Assembly: GCA_007644065.1 (NCBI GenBank)
Contig: VJWN01000010.1
Coordinates: forward strand, 558,001 to 622,000
Source: Margaritispora aquatica
Taxonomy: Eukaryota > Ascomycota > Leotiomycetes > Helotiales > Discinellaceae
Length of the DNA: 64,000 nt
Direction: 5' to 3'
Below the pieces are notes generated by a model. That model saw nothing but the letters and a program-made list of their open reading frames with translations. It had not been told where the DNA came from and did no database searches. Of the stretch, positions 47,767 through 59,057 are shown one piece after another. Numbering within the stretch: the first letter of the stretch is position 1; every line of letters begins with the position of its first letter. The translations under genes and the position numbers were made by a program.

Positions 47767-49687
47767 ATGGCAGCGTATCCAATGCACAACTTTTATCGAT
47801 CGTCACAACTGACGGTCGATACAACTCACAACTACTTTGAGGAAGATGAAGATAGTATTTTGGACGATAACATTCTCGACCAGAACGCATTAGATTCGGG
47901 CTTAGACATGTCACCTCCCATGAACGGCAGCCGGCGGGATTCCTTTGCAGTATCTTCAGCATTGTTCTCACCGAAAGCTGATGAATGGCATCACGTAGAC
48001 ATGCAACCGATGGGATCCAACAATCCTTTTGTTGATCACAATAACAACAATAACAACCCCTTCATGCGCGTGGACTCGTCGACATACGGCCAGAACAATG
48101 TGTGGGGCATGGGTCATGCTTCGGGGATGAGCACACCAATGCAAGGACATGACGGACTTCCAGCAGAATTCGAAGTCAGCGCTCCTGTCTTTCAAAGGCC
48201 GATGCAGACCCCATTCACAAACCCAGGGAATCAACAACTACCGCTCTTCGGCACCACAAACACAAACAATGGATCTATTCCAACGTCGCCACAGAAGGAG
48301 TGGACCGTATCTGATGCTATGGAACATCGATCAATGCCAAAGAGGATGCGTCCACACAGCCCAACTCTCAGGTCACACCCTGATATGTCAAGGAGAGGGG
48401 ACGGTATTCGAAAGAAGAACGCTCGTTTTGATATCCCAGCTGAGAGGAATCTCACCAACATCGACAATCTTATTGCGCAATCAACCGATGAGCAAGAGAT
48501 CAAGGAATTGAAGCAACAAAAGCGTCTGTTAAGAAACAGGCAAGCAGCGTATGTCACCCGACATTTTGGTCTTATTCCCCTTTTGGTATCACCGGCCCAC
48601 TAACTGTTCTACTAGTCTCGACTCCCGACAGCGGAAAAAGCAGCACACCGAACGACTTGAGGATGAGAAAAAGCACTACACTGCTATGATCAACGACCTC
48701 GAGGAAGATTTGGCTGAGGCAAAGCTCGCTCTTGATGACTTCGCATCGAAGGAACAACAATACCAACGATACATCGAGAACTTGCAACTTGAGAAGGAGG
48801 AGATGCTTCGCGCTCATACTATTGAGTCTGGTGATCTTCGCAAGAAGGTCAGTGTTCTTACTGACCACATCCAACGGTTGGAGATTGCTCCAATGCCTAG
48901 TGCACCAAGCTACATCAACGACTACGCCGACATTGACAGTCTCACAATGGATGGTGCCTGGGATAACTTCTCCATCCTCAACGACTTTGCATCTGAGGCT
49001 GAAGTCAAGGTAGAGACCTCTATGGCTGTGGTTAAGAAGTCCGAGAACTCTTTACTCAGCACAGATTCCGACAAGCCAGCCGCTCAAGGATTGTTGTTGA
49101 TGTTGTTGCTCTTTGGTGCCTTCGTTGCTTCCAAAGGCCCTTCGCCTGCGCTCCCTACCATGAACGAGGATATCCGAGCAGCATCCACCACACTTCTCGA
49201 GGATATCTTCAAGGATGCTGGTGTTCAACAGACAGCCACTGGTATTGTCGAAGCGATGGCTCCTCTTCCATCCGGTTCTGTAGGATCATGGTCTGTTACT
49301 TCTATGCCAACCATGGGAGGCAGCGAGATGGTCGGCGTGACGCAATCTACTCTTGGAGATCTCGCCGACAGACTCGCGATGCCAACCGAGGAGCAGAACA
49401 ACGAGCAGCTCTTCTCCATGACAGCAGAACAATACAACGGCATCACATCACAAGACTTCCTCCAGAACACACCCAAGCGTTCGACATCCCAAGGACGTCG
49501 CAATCTGGGTGAGACCTTGGCTGCGATGCGCAACAACAACAAGAAGGAGTCTGCTGCTGAAGTGTACACACGTTCGCTACTGTGGGATCAAGTACCAAGC
49601 GAGGTTGTCCGAAGTTTTGCGAAGATGGTCTCGGAGTGCAACTCCCAGAACAGGCAAGACGGCGAGGAATGCACTTCCGTAGGCTGA
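47767..49687 (+). CDS. bZIP transcription factor with internal hydrophobic segment
   Basis: Predicted 617-residue DNA-binding regulator in exons 47767-48548 and 48616-49687. The 67-nt intron interrupts the basic region, and splicing restores RNRQAALDSRQRKKQ, which has the N-x7-R signature (about residues 256-264). A long coiled coil and leucine zipper follow (about 270-350). The N-terminal 240 residues are acidic and N/S/P-rich (NNNNNNPF run) and suited to activation. At about residues 420-433 there is a strongly hydrophobic stretch, LLLMLLLFGAFVAS, flanked by polar sequence. The C-terminus has a conserved-looking SQDFLQNTPKR and a helical end (EVYTRSLLWDQVPSEVVRSF). It resembles a filamentous-fungal bZIP group linked to growth and conidiation (for example Neurospora ADA-1), but I cannot fix the orthologue. 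ATG 47767 has a good context (gaccATGG). Flanks of 9.5 and 3.9 kb are unusually large. Confidence 0.88.
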
Positions 49688-52600
49688 AAATCCAGTCTAG
49701 TCTAGTCGGACGCGGTATCTTAACAACAACAGCACCGCATCGCCAGAGCGATGCATTCACCTTATGGTTAACGAATTATGGCTTCAGTTGGGCCTACCAA
49801 CAACCCACTGCTGCGATGCATCGGACATTATTCTGAGCACGCACACAATCAATTTGAGCATTTTTCTTTTGTTTATCAAGCGACAGCAAGCGATCACAGC
49901 GAGCAAGCAAGCGAAACAGCGATGAATTTTTATTTTTGGCATATTGGGTTTATTTTTCATTTCCATAGAGACTGTCTTTTTGCTTACTGGTTGGTTATTG
50001 GTAACGGTTATTTTTCTTTCACAGAGCATTATGGCACAGCGAAGGATATCATGGGAAATTCATTGGGAAACACTCGGAAATTTGGTATGGGATCAAAGGA
50101 ACTGGGGCAATGGGGAATTGGGTAACATTTCGGGGATTACATTTCGCCCACTGCGCGAGCAGGAAACAAAACAAGGCACTGGGCACGAGCACGGCTCGCA
50201 GCGACACAGCAGACGCAACCAAACTTCCATTTATCCTTATCTTTTGGACATATGTAAATCGGACATTGAAAGCACCTTCTAACTTTTCTTGTGTTTTGGA
50301 GGACATGAATGATGGAGGATAACAGGAACAAGATTGACATGGGAGGAAGGGAGGAATTTGAGAGGGCGGGATGGGAGGAAAAGGGATACGTCTGTACCTT
50401 ACAACCAACAAACACCCCACTGCCACGGCTGGCAACAAAGCTCATTCCATACCTACTTACTACCTACATACCTACTACCTACCGTACGATCGAAGACCGC
50501 ACATAAGCAAGCATCGTCACTTCTCATCATCATCATCCTTATTCAGCAAGCACATACTTTCAACCTCACTTCTTCTGCCTGTGTACCTGTCTCACGACGC
50601 CTCACGACTCCTCACGACTGATACCAACCGCGCTTGTTTGTTTGCGCCTGCGTCTCACGTCTATTTCCGTACATAAGCCAGCCAGCGAGCCATTTGCGTT
50701 TACACATACTCATACACTTGTTTTCTCACGAATCGAAATGAATTTTCCAGTACTCATGTTTCACACAGCCGAAAAGTTTCCCCAATCATCACGACGACCA
50801 ACGACTAACGACCGATTGTTTTGCGCATTTACGAAAGGAGGGAGTGGAGGATTATCGGTTGATGATCATGAAGATCTTAATCTGTTGTAGCGAGCGAGTG
50901 CGCTTCGGGACATAATGTTCTTCTTTTTTCTTTAGGGTTTCCGACTAACCGCATCAATGTATTTAAAGAGGCCCAAAGGGTGGTTATATTGTATTTACCT
51001 TGGTATAGCGAGTGGATGGGGGTGTGAACACCTCGCTGCTTGAATGCAGACAGCCGAATGATAGAAATGAGGGGCATTTTTTGGAATGAAATATAACGGC
51101 CATGAGCTTGTTGACACTCTATCTACTTTTCTCTACCACTCCGAAAGCTGCAATTGTGAGAACCTTCAGTGACACCATCCTCTGGTGATGAATGATCCCC
51201 ACGTTCATTTTTGGAACCTCCACATTAAGAAAGCATATCTAACTATGCATGAATATCGTAAATCAAACATAGAATAGAAGGCATCTAGAACCGATCGATC
51301 TTGTTTCTCTCGAGGTGCTACGACATGTCAACCTCAACATGCACAGAGTCAGAGCTTCAACCATGCGTCACACACGCATTCATCATTCCCAAACCCAAAG
51401 CTTAGCTCTTTACTCCCGCCCGCACCTGCTGTACCTCCTCAACTCCCTAGCTCTTGTGTCCTGCGACTCTTCATTTTTCAAACTACCGCGCCAGTCACTT
51501 CGCTAGAGATCCATCTCCCATCTCCCATCTTCTTCTGTGCGTCTCATGTCGTCACACGAGCCCGCATCATACACCCACACAATCCTCTAGTACGTACATA
51601 CACATCTGCCTACCAGCAGCTTCATTGCTGGCCCAGCGCAATAAAAAAAAAGGTGCCCTCCACCAAAATCCCGAGCCTAAGGTACACCACACCACCACAC
51701 CACACACCATTCCACACCACACGAGGTCATCACAGACACCCGTAGCAGCCAGACACACAACCAGACAGACCAGTTCAGCGCCCTCTCAGCGTACATCTAC
51801 CTACCTACTTTACTGCCGACATACGCATCACAACCCCCCTATGGACTGCAGCTTGAGAGAGAGACACAGGGCACTCGCCACAGTAGGTGGGTAGGTAGGT
51901 ACCTCACTACTGGCTAACTACGTACCCATCTAGCATGCACACACTCACTCACCACATGGGCATTCTCTGATTTGGATTTAATTTCGCCTATGTCAAAATG
52001 CACCAAGCCTAAACACAGCACACAAACCAGGCCAAAGGTCGCACAGTAACGGTTACGAATTCCCTCCTCTAAATCTCCTTTCCTTCCTCACAAACCAAAT
52101 ACCTCAGCCTCAACATCGGGATACACACCTGACCTTTGAAATCCCACCTCACCACACGTGTGGACATCCCCCTCCGGCCACTCCTCGCTCTTCTCCCAGA
52201 AAGACCAAACAAACAAATAAACAAACCGACAAACCTAAACCTAAACCAAACCCCACTGCCCCATCAGTCCAGTCACCATACATCATCACCCAGGAATTCC
52301 CCCCTGTGCAAACGCGCAAGAGAAAAACACACGAAAAAAAACGGTCTCCCCCAGGGCCGCACTAGCGACCCGGTGGAGTTGACAACTCACACCCCCCTCG
52401 CTTGCGCTTCCTAATGTGGAAACCAAGAACCGCTTTCGAACGACCAGAACGACCACACAACCACCACCACACGACACGAACGTGCCCATTCCCATGCTCA
52501 TCCGCTAAAGAATCTCACCACACTTCTATGTCTCCTTCCACTTCTAAACGGTCACTGGATAAACGATTTTACAATGGGAGGGAAACCGGTTTGTAATCGA

Positions 52601-53629
52601 CTTAGAAAGTCTCGAAAGTGTGATGAGATTGTGACGAGTTCACATACCGTACATATCAGCTCTGATTTGTTTGAATTTATCTTCAATGCATGATCACCCC
52701 CATCGGGGTCACACGAGGTTGGTTAAACACGTGATGGGGAAGACAGCCCAGGCGAAAGAATATGGGCAAGATAGATATGAATCTACTTTACGTAGAGGCC
52801 TCGCAAATGAGGTCGGGAAACAGGCCCATCTGCCAGGTACGGAGATACCTCACATGCTCTACAATCTTACTGGATTAAGGAGAGAAAAACAATGGAATGA
52901 TACCTGACGCCCGAGTGCAATTGTGATTCATGTACCTACCTGATAGTAATTCAGGATACGAGTAACCAGAATAAGGGTTTTCAGCTCCCCATCCAGAGCC
53001 ACTTTCCCAGCAAGTACGTACGCATTAACAGTCTCATAACCTCGTTCGATCGTGTCTCACCATCTGGCCGAAGCCTCGAAGGAAAATTCATGCCAAATGC
53101 GGATAGGGAATTATTAATTCAGTAGTGATGCAAGTGCAACGATTTGATGGATAGATCTGGAGCTGAATCGCCCAGCTGCTGGGAGGGAGGAAGGGTAAGC
53201 CCGAAACTAAGGCACCGTAGGCAAAGAATGCCTGCACAACACGACCCGAAGAATAGGGTCCTAAGTAAGAGTCTTTCCAACGTTACTGAGTTGCTCATCT
53301 TACTTGCGGGTTGGTGATAAGCCAGGTTGAAGGAGACCCCGCTTTGCAAGATTTACCGATCCAACCCCACGAACCTATCGCATGTACAACGCAGCAGTCC
53401 GGAGCTGACAAGCCAACCAGAAATGGTCGGCCCTCGCCAGATTATTTTCCAACATCCCAGCTCCCCAGACTGGACTTACGAGTAGCTGCCTGCTGAAATG
53501 AAGAAACAATGACAATTCACCCAAGAGAATCCACATTATCGCGTGCGTGAATCCATACCCAGGGCACCACGGAAAGAAACAACAGATAGATAGACAGGCA
53601 AACCCAGACAAAGTCAGGCTTAACCTTGG
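49688..53629. other. Long low-complexity region downstream of the bZIP gene
   Basis: 3.9 kb with no supported gene. The first several hundred bases are probably bZIP 3' UTR. Between about 50390 and 52560 the plus strand is strongly biased to A and C, with TACCTAC words near 50450-50490 and 51797-51812, and ACCACACC words near 51680-51725. Open frames there only reflect the biased composition. The final part carries the 3' UTR of the Sel1-repeat gene. Confidence 0.5.
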
Positions 53630-55485
53630 TCACTTTTTTTTGGTGGCTGATGTAGAGGAACTAGCTCCCGGAGGATCATATTTCTCCTTCCAGATCCTAA
53701 AGGAGTGACAAATCATCGTCAGCTGAATGATGCACGATAAGAATAAACATAGAGAGACAGAGCCCAGAGCCTATCGCACTTGTCTCGCTTGAGCCATCTG
53801 ATACGAAACAGAAAATGACGCTGCCTCTGCATGCAAAGCTAGAGTAGAACAATAGCAAAATAGATGACTTGAAGCACTCATTGGAGCTATCGCGGGGGGC
53901 TAGCAAGGTATAGATACGACGGTGAATGAGAACACTTACCAAGTATTTCCCAAAGTCTTGCTACCGCCTGTCTCCGCAAGCCTGTAATATCTCGCTGCTG
54001 CGAACTGGGATTGGGAAATGTCAGCCTCATCGTCCTCTATTTGGTTCAAATACGCCAGCGCGTGGGGCAATTCTAAAGCCCCATTGCTGCCCAAATGCAG
54101 TCATGAGAGAGACTGCATACACAAGCCACACAACTCCTGCGAGGCTGAGGGCCCTATGGCATTCAAGCCTTGAAGCTATTCGGAGGCTTCGGTAGTTTGA
54201 TGAAGAGGAATACTGACACGATCTTTCTTGCACCCAAAGCCTTCCACGTAACACCACGCAACCTCATTCATGGCATCTGCCATAACATTAGTTTCAGTTC
54301 GTCATTCAGGCACAAATTTCCGACAGGACATACCGGTATCTCCTAGGTTGGCCGCGGTTTCATAATACTAATTCTAGTAGTCAGTGCCAAAAGTTCATCG
54401 TCTCCAGGCTGTCCCCCGAACCAATGCTTTAGGATGTCATACCTGTTTAGCTGCAAACTTGTCGATCGAGACTCCCCATCCATGTCGGAAGCAATTAGCA
54501 AGCTCAAAGATTGCAAGGACAAGCTCTCCTTTAGCTGCACCTCCTTTCTTCATGCCAGCTTGGAGCGCTGCGTCTTCAATTCCTGCTGCATTTGACGCCG
54601 CTGCAGAAAGATATTTGACAGCTTCAGTTGGATTTGGCGTGCAGCCCCAGCCATGCCTAACGAGATGTCAGAACTCATCCTCAATGTTCAGAATATAATG
54701 AAAATTTTCCATGCGTTGCACGTTGGCTCAACACCACCCCACCAAGATGAGGGGTAGCAATTGACATACCTCAGAGCAAGACCATACAGAACTTGGCTCA
54801 ACGCATTGTTCCCCCCATTTGGATCTGCCAGTCGACCGAACATCTGCGTAGCTGTCTCCAATTCGCCTGTTTCATGAAGCCGGATGGCTTCCTGTATATT
54901 ATCATCCACATTCTGTGACGAGACAATCCCCTTCTCGATCTCCCCCGTCCCAATTGCCATCTTGCTCAACGAACCAGGGAGATCTGTGGTCGAACCTCCT
55001 AAGGGTGTTGTTGGTCTGCCACTAGTCGATTCATTCTTTCGTGCCAACATCGTGGCTCTCTTCTCCCATTGTGACTCTGCCCCTCCATCGCTATCTCCTT
55101 CAGAGAACACCGTTATTTCTGGCAGATCCGATGGCACGCTGTCAGACCGTGGTTCGCTCTTCTTGAGATGCAGGCGCTGGGATAACCTCTTGGACTTGGG
55201 AGAGTCTTTCTTCGGTTTCGTGGTTTCACTTACGCGCGATGAAGCAGAAGCGGTGGAATTGATGGATGTGCTGCGGGATCTCGAAAATAACCCTCCCAGC
55301 GAGTGTTTCTTTTCTGACGTGCCATCTACTGCTAGGTCGTGGTCTGAAGACGAGAACGAGGGGGGTGAGATAAGCTCCTGGCCCTGGGTGTCAGATCTAA
55401 TGAATAGGAAAGTAGGCGGCTCTTCCGCGACTGGAGGACTCTGGTCCAGTTTCTCCTTCTTCTTTAGAAAATCTCGAAGAGGCAT
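53630..55485 (-). CDS. Sel1-repeat protein related to Nif1/Dsf2
   Basis: Predicted 384 residues in six exons: 55485-54770, 54656-54443, 54367-54334, 54276-54218, 54004-53940 and 53696-53630. Lengths sum to an exact frame ending in TGA. The N-terminal 210 residues are basic, serine-rich and disordered, beginning MPLRDFLKKKEKLD. From about residue 215 there are Sel1/TPR-like helical repeats: AIRLHETGELETATQMFGRL, GLALRHGWGCTPNPTEAVKY, ANCFRHGWGVSIDKFAAKQY, WCYVEGFGCKKDRFAAARYY and LAETGGSKTLGNTWIWKEKY. This layout matches fission-yeast Nif1 and budding-yeast Dsf2, which are tied to cell-cycle or septum control; the role here is inferred. Introns 1, 4 and 5 (113, 213 and 243 nt) are long for this locus. 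ATG 55485 is the first ATG of the frame. Confidence 0.85.
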
Positions 55486-56231
55486 TTTGTATACGAATAA
55501 TTCGATTTTGCGGTAGGTTGTTAGGAGTGTTGCTAGGTAATGCGAGGTTGAAGGATCGTGAGGAGTCAACGGTAGGTAGCCTTAAGCAAGTCGCTTTGGA
55601 TGAGCAATTGTCAAATTCTTTGTTTTGGCAGACCGCAGCGCCTGCTGCGGCGCGGGAAGTCGCTCATGTATTTCATCGATCAGTTGAGCTCAGCTGCCGT
55701 AAATAAATCCATTTGCACTGCGATAGTGACAGTTGATGTCTTGGCTTTAGGGAGGCGCAGTTGTATAGTCTCCGCCTCAGCGTGGGACGAACCGAAGTTT
55801 GGTGGGCACGGCGGGGTAGCTTGTTGATGGACCTAAAACATTCTTACAGTACCTTTTGATACATTTTATGTACACAATGCTCTCACGAAAAAAGTACTAG
55901 GCTTTACGTAAATATCTACAATGACACACTCAAGCAGTATGAATTTTCCTCCTCGATCTTGGAATGACCTCTCGACCGGGGTAGAAGCATGACACTTATC
56001 TAAGTTAATGGATACTTTACTGAGAGGATTGTAATATGAGGTCAATGGCCATAGCCAGCTTCGCAATCAAGAGGACAGGCGAAGATGATAGATCCTTGCA
56101 GTTTAGTATAGAGGCTTTGTGATGCGGCTCATGGTGAGCTCATGTGGTCCATCTCGCTAACCCTTTTCCCCCTACATCATTGTTTCCACATCTGCTTCTA
56201 ATCCTCAATCATCAAAAATGGGTATCATACG
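55486..56231. other. Intergenic region between the Sel1-repeat gene and noc4
   Basis: 746 bp, holding the promoter of the Sel1-repeat gene at the left and the 3' UTR of noc4 at the right. No gene, RNA or repeat was seen. Confidence 0.6.
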
Positions 56232-57953
56232 CTAACTAAAATCCCAAAGCTTCACTATTAGGCTATCCTCCATCTCTGATCCTGCTTCTTGCTTCCTAAA
56301 GATCCGCTTTGGGATAACATACTCAATCACCGGCATCTTCTTTACATCCTTCGAGTTTTCTGCTTCCAGCATCTATACCGCATGTTAGTGATACTCTGCT
56401 ATTCTGACAGAGGTCTGGATGACTTACGCTTCCATATGAATGATCTAAGAAATCTTCCAGGTTGTATGCATGCTTAGTGAATTGTTCAGAGATGATCTTC
56501 GCTAGAGTTGCGACATTCGGGTGATAATGTGACTGGAGCATAACGATTTCCCAAAGACTGCTCTCTATTGCAATTGTCTCCATTGGGTCTTCTTCTTCCA
56601 TGAGGAAAGGGTCACTTAAGCCCTCTGAATCAATCATTTCCCGCATAACAGAGTCCTGCACATCGCGGTGGATCATAAAAGTGCATGCCGGGTGCTTTTT
56701 CAGAATATTGTAGATCCAGGGCACAACTGCCACAATTCCTGCTGGTGGTGAGTGCAACGTCAGTCTTGAGAGACGCTTCAAGAAGCTTGCAACAAGAACA
56801 GCCGGAAGATGCGTGGAGCCAAGGAAAGTATCCAGTAGCCGAAAAAATCTTGACCGATGCTTGGAGTGGAGGATTTCTGTGTCTAACAGGGAGTACAGTT
56901 TCTTGTAAAATGATGGATAATCAAGATTCTTCTCCTGAATTAAATAAAATACTCCAGATAGGGCAAGTAGCGAGGTCGAGCCACCAGCATCGTAACTGTC
57001 TGTCAAAAAATCCATGAGCATTTCCGGTTTCATGAACCAGGGGGCAATCGAAGTGGCCATTGTCGTCAGAATAGACTTCCGTTGGTCTTTGTCCATATCC
57101 AAGTTCATCAAAGCCAACCAAGCTCCTTGTGCTCGTGCCTTATGTTTTGTAAGGGAATAAAGTGGGTGGTTGGGTTTTTTCGGCGCGGGAATATAGAAGT
57201 CCTCTAATTCTTCCTTTGTATCTGGTACAGACTCAATTGACTGTAAAACTTCGAGTGCATTGTCGAAGAGCTCCCCTTGGTCTGGACGATCGACCGAAAC
57301 ATGTAGAATCTTGCTGTAATGCTGTGAGCTTGGTTATTCCTAAAGTAGTGAAGTACTCACTCCAATGCTTCGAAAGTGTAGTATCTAACATCGTCATATT
57401 CCTCGACATATTTCCGACTGAATTCAATTCTCGTCTTTTTGTCATTTCCAGGTTCTATCAGCACACGCACGATTTCAGTGAGAAAGAAATCAGGAAAGGT
57501 GTATTCAGTGGCATTGCGAAGATGCTTGCCCTCAGTTTGCAAAAGTCGCATGCAGAGAGTCAGCACCGGCTGAGCTATTTCTTCTTCTCCTAGCAGAGTG
57601 ACCAGTGCCGACTTATAATCCCTATACCGTTCCTTGAGCCACCCAATAACTATTGCATCCTTCTCTGTGGTGTCCTTCCTTTTGCTCAATTCTCCGGCCA
57701 CCATTAACCTCGTAAATACGCGACAAAGGGAGATGGCCGCTATCATAGCTTCATCTGTGTCCTGTAGTTTATTGACAAGCTTCACGATGTTGTTATAGTT
57801 TTTCTTTGATTCGAAAATATCGTTTTCGAGTAACAGAATTTGCGCCTCTCCATCATCATCGCTGCTTTCAGATCGTGCTCGTTTTGCAGGTTTGTGAGAT
57901 GCTGTCTCTCTCTTCCGTTTGGCCGGCTGGACAGATTCTTTGGTGGAAGGCAT
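56232..57953 (-). CDS. noc4: Nucleolar complex protein Noc4 (CBF/Mak21 family)
   Basis: Nucleolar protein that with Nop14 matures and exports the 40S ribosomal subunit (family knowledge). Predicted 539 residues in exons 57953-57361, 57313-56428 and 56372-56232 (introns 47 and 55 nt). The N-terminus is a basic nuclear-targeting patch (AKRKRETASHKPAKRARSES), followed by helical repeats. The CBF/Mak21 region lies in the C-terminal half: AWLALMNLDMDKDQRKSIL, LSGVFYLIQEKNLDYPSFYK, LLDTFLGSTHLPAVLVASF, FLKRLSRLTLHSPPAGI and FLDHSYGSMLEAE. The last junction puts MLEAENSKDVKKMPVIEY in frame, which fits the family end. Length matches Noc4 from other fungi. It shares a short divergent promoter with atp4. 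Confidence 0.95.
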
Positions 57954-58145
57954 TGTGGCTTTGATATGCTACAATTCGAAAATATCTCTAAATTTATTTA
58001 GCTATAATAAAAATAATTGCCAAGCCAATTATCCACTATGATAAGTCATCATATCACGTGAGTGCAAAGCTTCACCCGAATCTCCGACCAATTTTCGACC
58101 TCTGAAGCCATCGAGAAGCTCAACATCATCTCCCCTCATCTCACA
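57954..58145. promoter_or_regulatory. Divergent noc4/atp4 promoter with CCAAT and CACGTG motifs
   Basis: 192 bp between head-to-head start codons. A CCAAT box occurs at 58025-58029 and a perfect palindrome CACGTG at 58055-58060. CCAAT is bound by the HAP complex, which controls respiratory genes in fungi. CACGTG is the core site for Cbf1/bHLH factors. Both fit an ATP synthase gene, but use of the sites is inference. Confidence 0.6.
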
Positions 58146-59057
58146 ATGGCATCCCGTTTGGCAAGAAGCGCTATTGGTACGTAAATCAGTTGCTTAAAGA
58201 GCTGTCCCAAGCAATTGGAGCTAGGAACAACGACTGACAATGCTTCAGGCGCCGCCCGTCTCCGACCAGCTGTGTCTTCACGAACCCTCCCAGCCCTTAC
58301 CACATCCCTTACCAGCTATCGTTCGAATTCGAGCGTACCAGCAGAGGATCCTAAGAAGAAGGCGCAATCAATTATCGATTCATTGCCAGGCAACTCCTTG
58401 ATCTCAAAGACTGCCATCCTTTCATCCGCAGCCGGTGCTTCAATCTGGGCCATTTCCAACGAATACTATGTCGTCAATGAGGAGACAATTGTAGCAGTCT
58501 GCTTGCTTACCATCTGGGGAGCGGTTTTCAAGTATGGAGGGCCAATGTACAAGGAGTGGGCAGATGGACAGATCAACAAGATTAAGGGTATCTTGAATGC
58601 TGCTCGCGCCGATCACACTGAGGCTGTCAAGACGCGCATTGAGAGCGTTCAACAACTGGGAAGCGTTGTTGATATTACCAAGACTCTCTTCGAGGTGTCA
58701 AAGGTAGGAAATATTGATCCAGGCAATGTTGACATCGTTTGCTTACAAAACACAGGAAACCGCTCAATTGGAGGCCAAGGCCTTTGAGCTTGAGCAATCC
58801 ACTGCGCTTGCTGCTGAAGCCAAGACCGTTCTCGATTCGTGGGTTAGATATGAAGGCCAAGTGAAGATCCGCCAACAAAAGGAACTGTCGGAGTCGATCA
58901 TTGCAAAGATCCAGAAGGAGCTTGAAAACCCCAAGGTTCTGCAACAGATCCTGAACCAGAGTGTTGCGGATGTTGAGAGTAAGCTGTCCCAATCTTCGAA
59001 ATCATTGGATATCATACTAATAAGTTAACAGAGATCGTTGCATCGAAAGCTCAATAG
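58146..59057 (+). CDS. atp4: Mitochondrial ATP synthase subunit 4 (subunit b, peripheral stalk)
   Basis: Peripheral-stalk subunit of F1Fo-ATP synthase in the inner mitochondrial membrane. Predicted 244 residues in exons 58146-58176, 58249-58703, 58756-58978 and 59032-59057 (introns 72, 52 and 53 nt). The N-terminus is a typical presequence: basic, hydroxylated, no acidic residues (MASRLARSAIGAARLRP). After cleavage come PAEDPKKKAQSIIDSLPGN and two hydrophobic segments (ISKTAILSSAAGASIWAIS; EETIVAVCLLTIWGAVFKY) that anchor it in the membrane. A long charged helix to the C-terminus forms the stalk, ending KIVASKAQ. The last exon encodes only eight full codons plus the stop. Length and order match fungal Atp4. 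Confidence 0.96.

Noticed and set aside
51454..51894. 146-codon His/Thr-rich plus-strand frame
   Set aside because: It is produced by the A/C-biased low-complexity DNA and has no protein features.
54030..54055. tRNA-like B box (ggttcaaatacgcc)
   Set aside because: No matching A box, acceptor stem or anticodon arm could be folded around it, and it lies in an intron of the Sel1-repeat gene.
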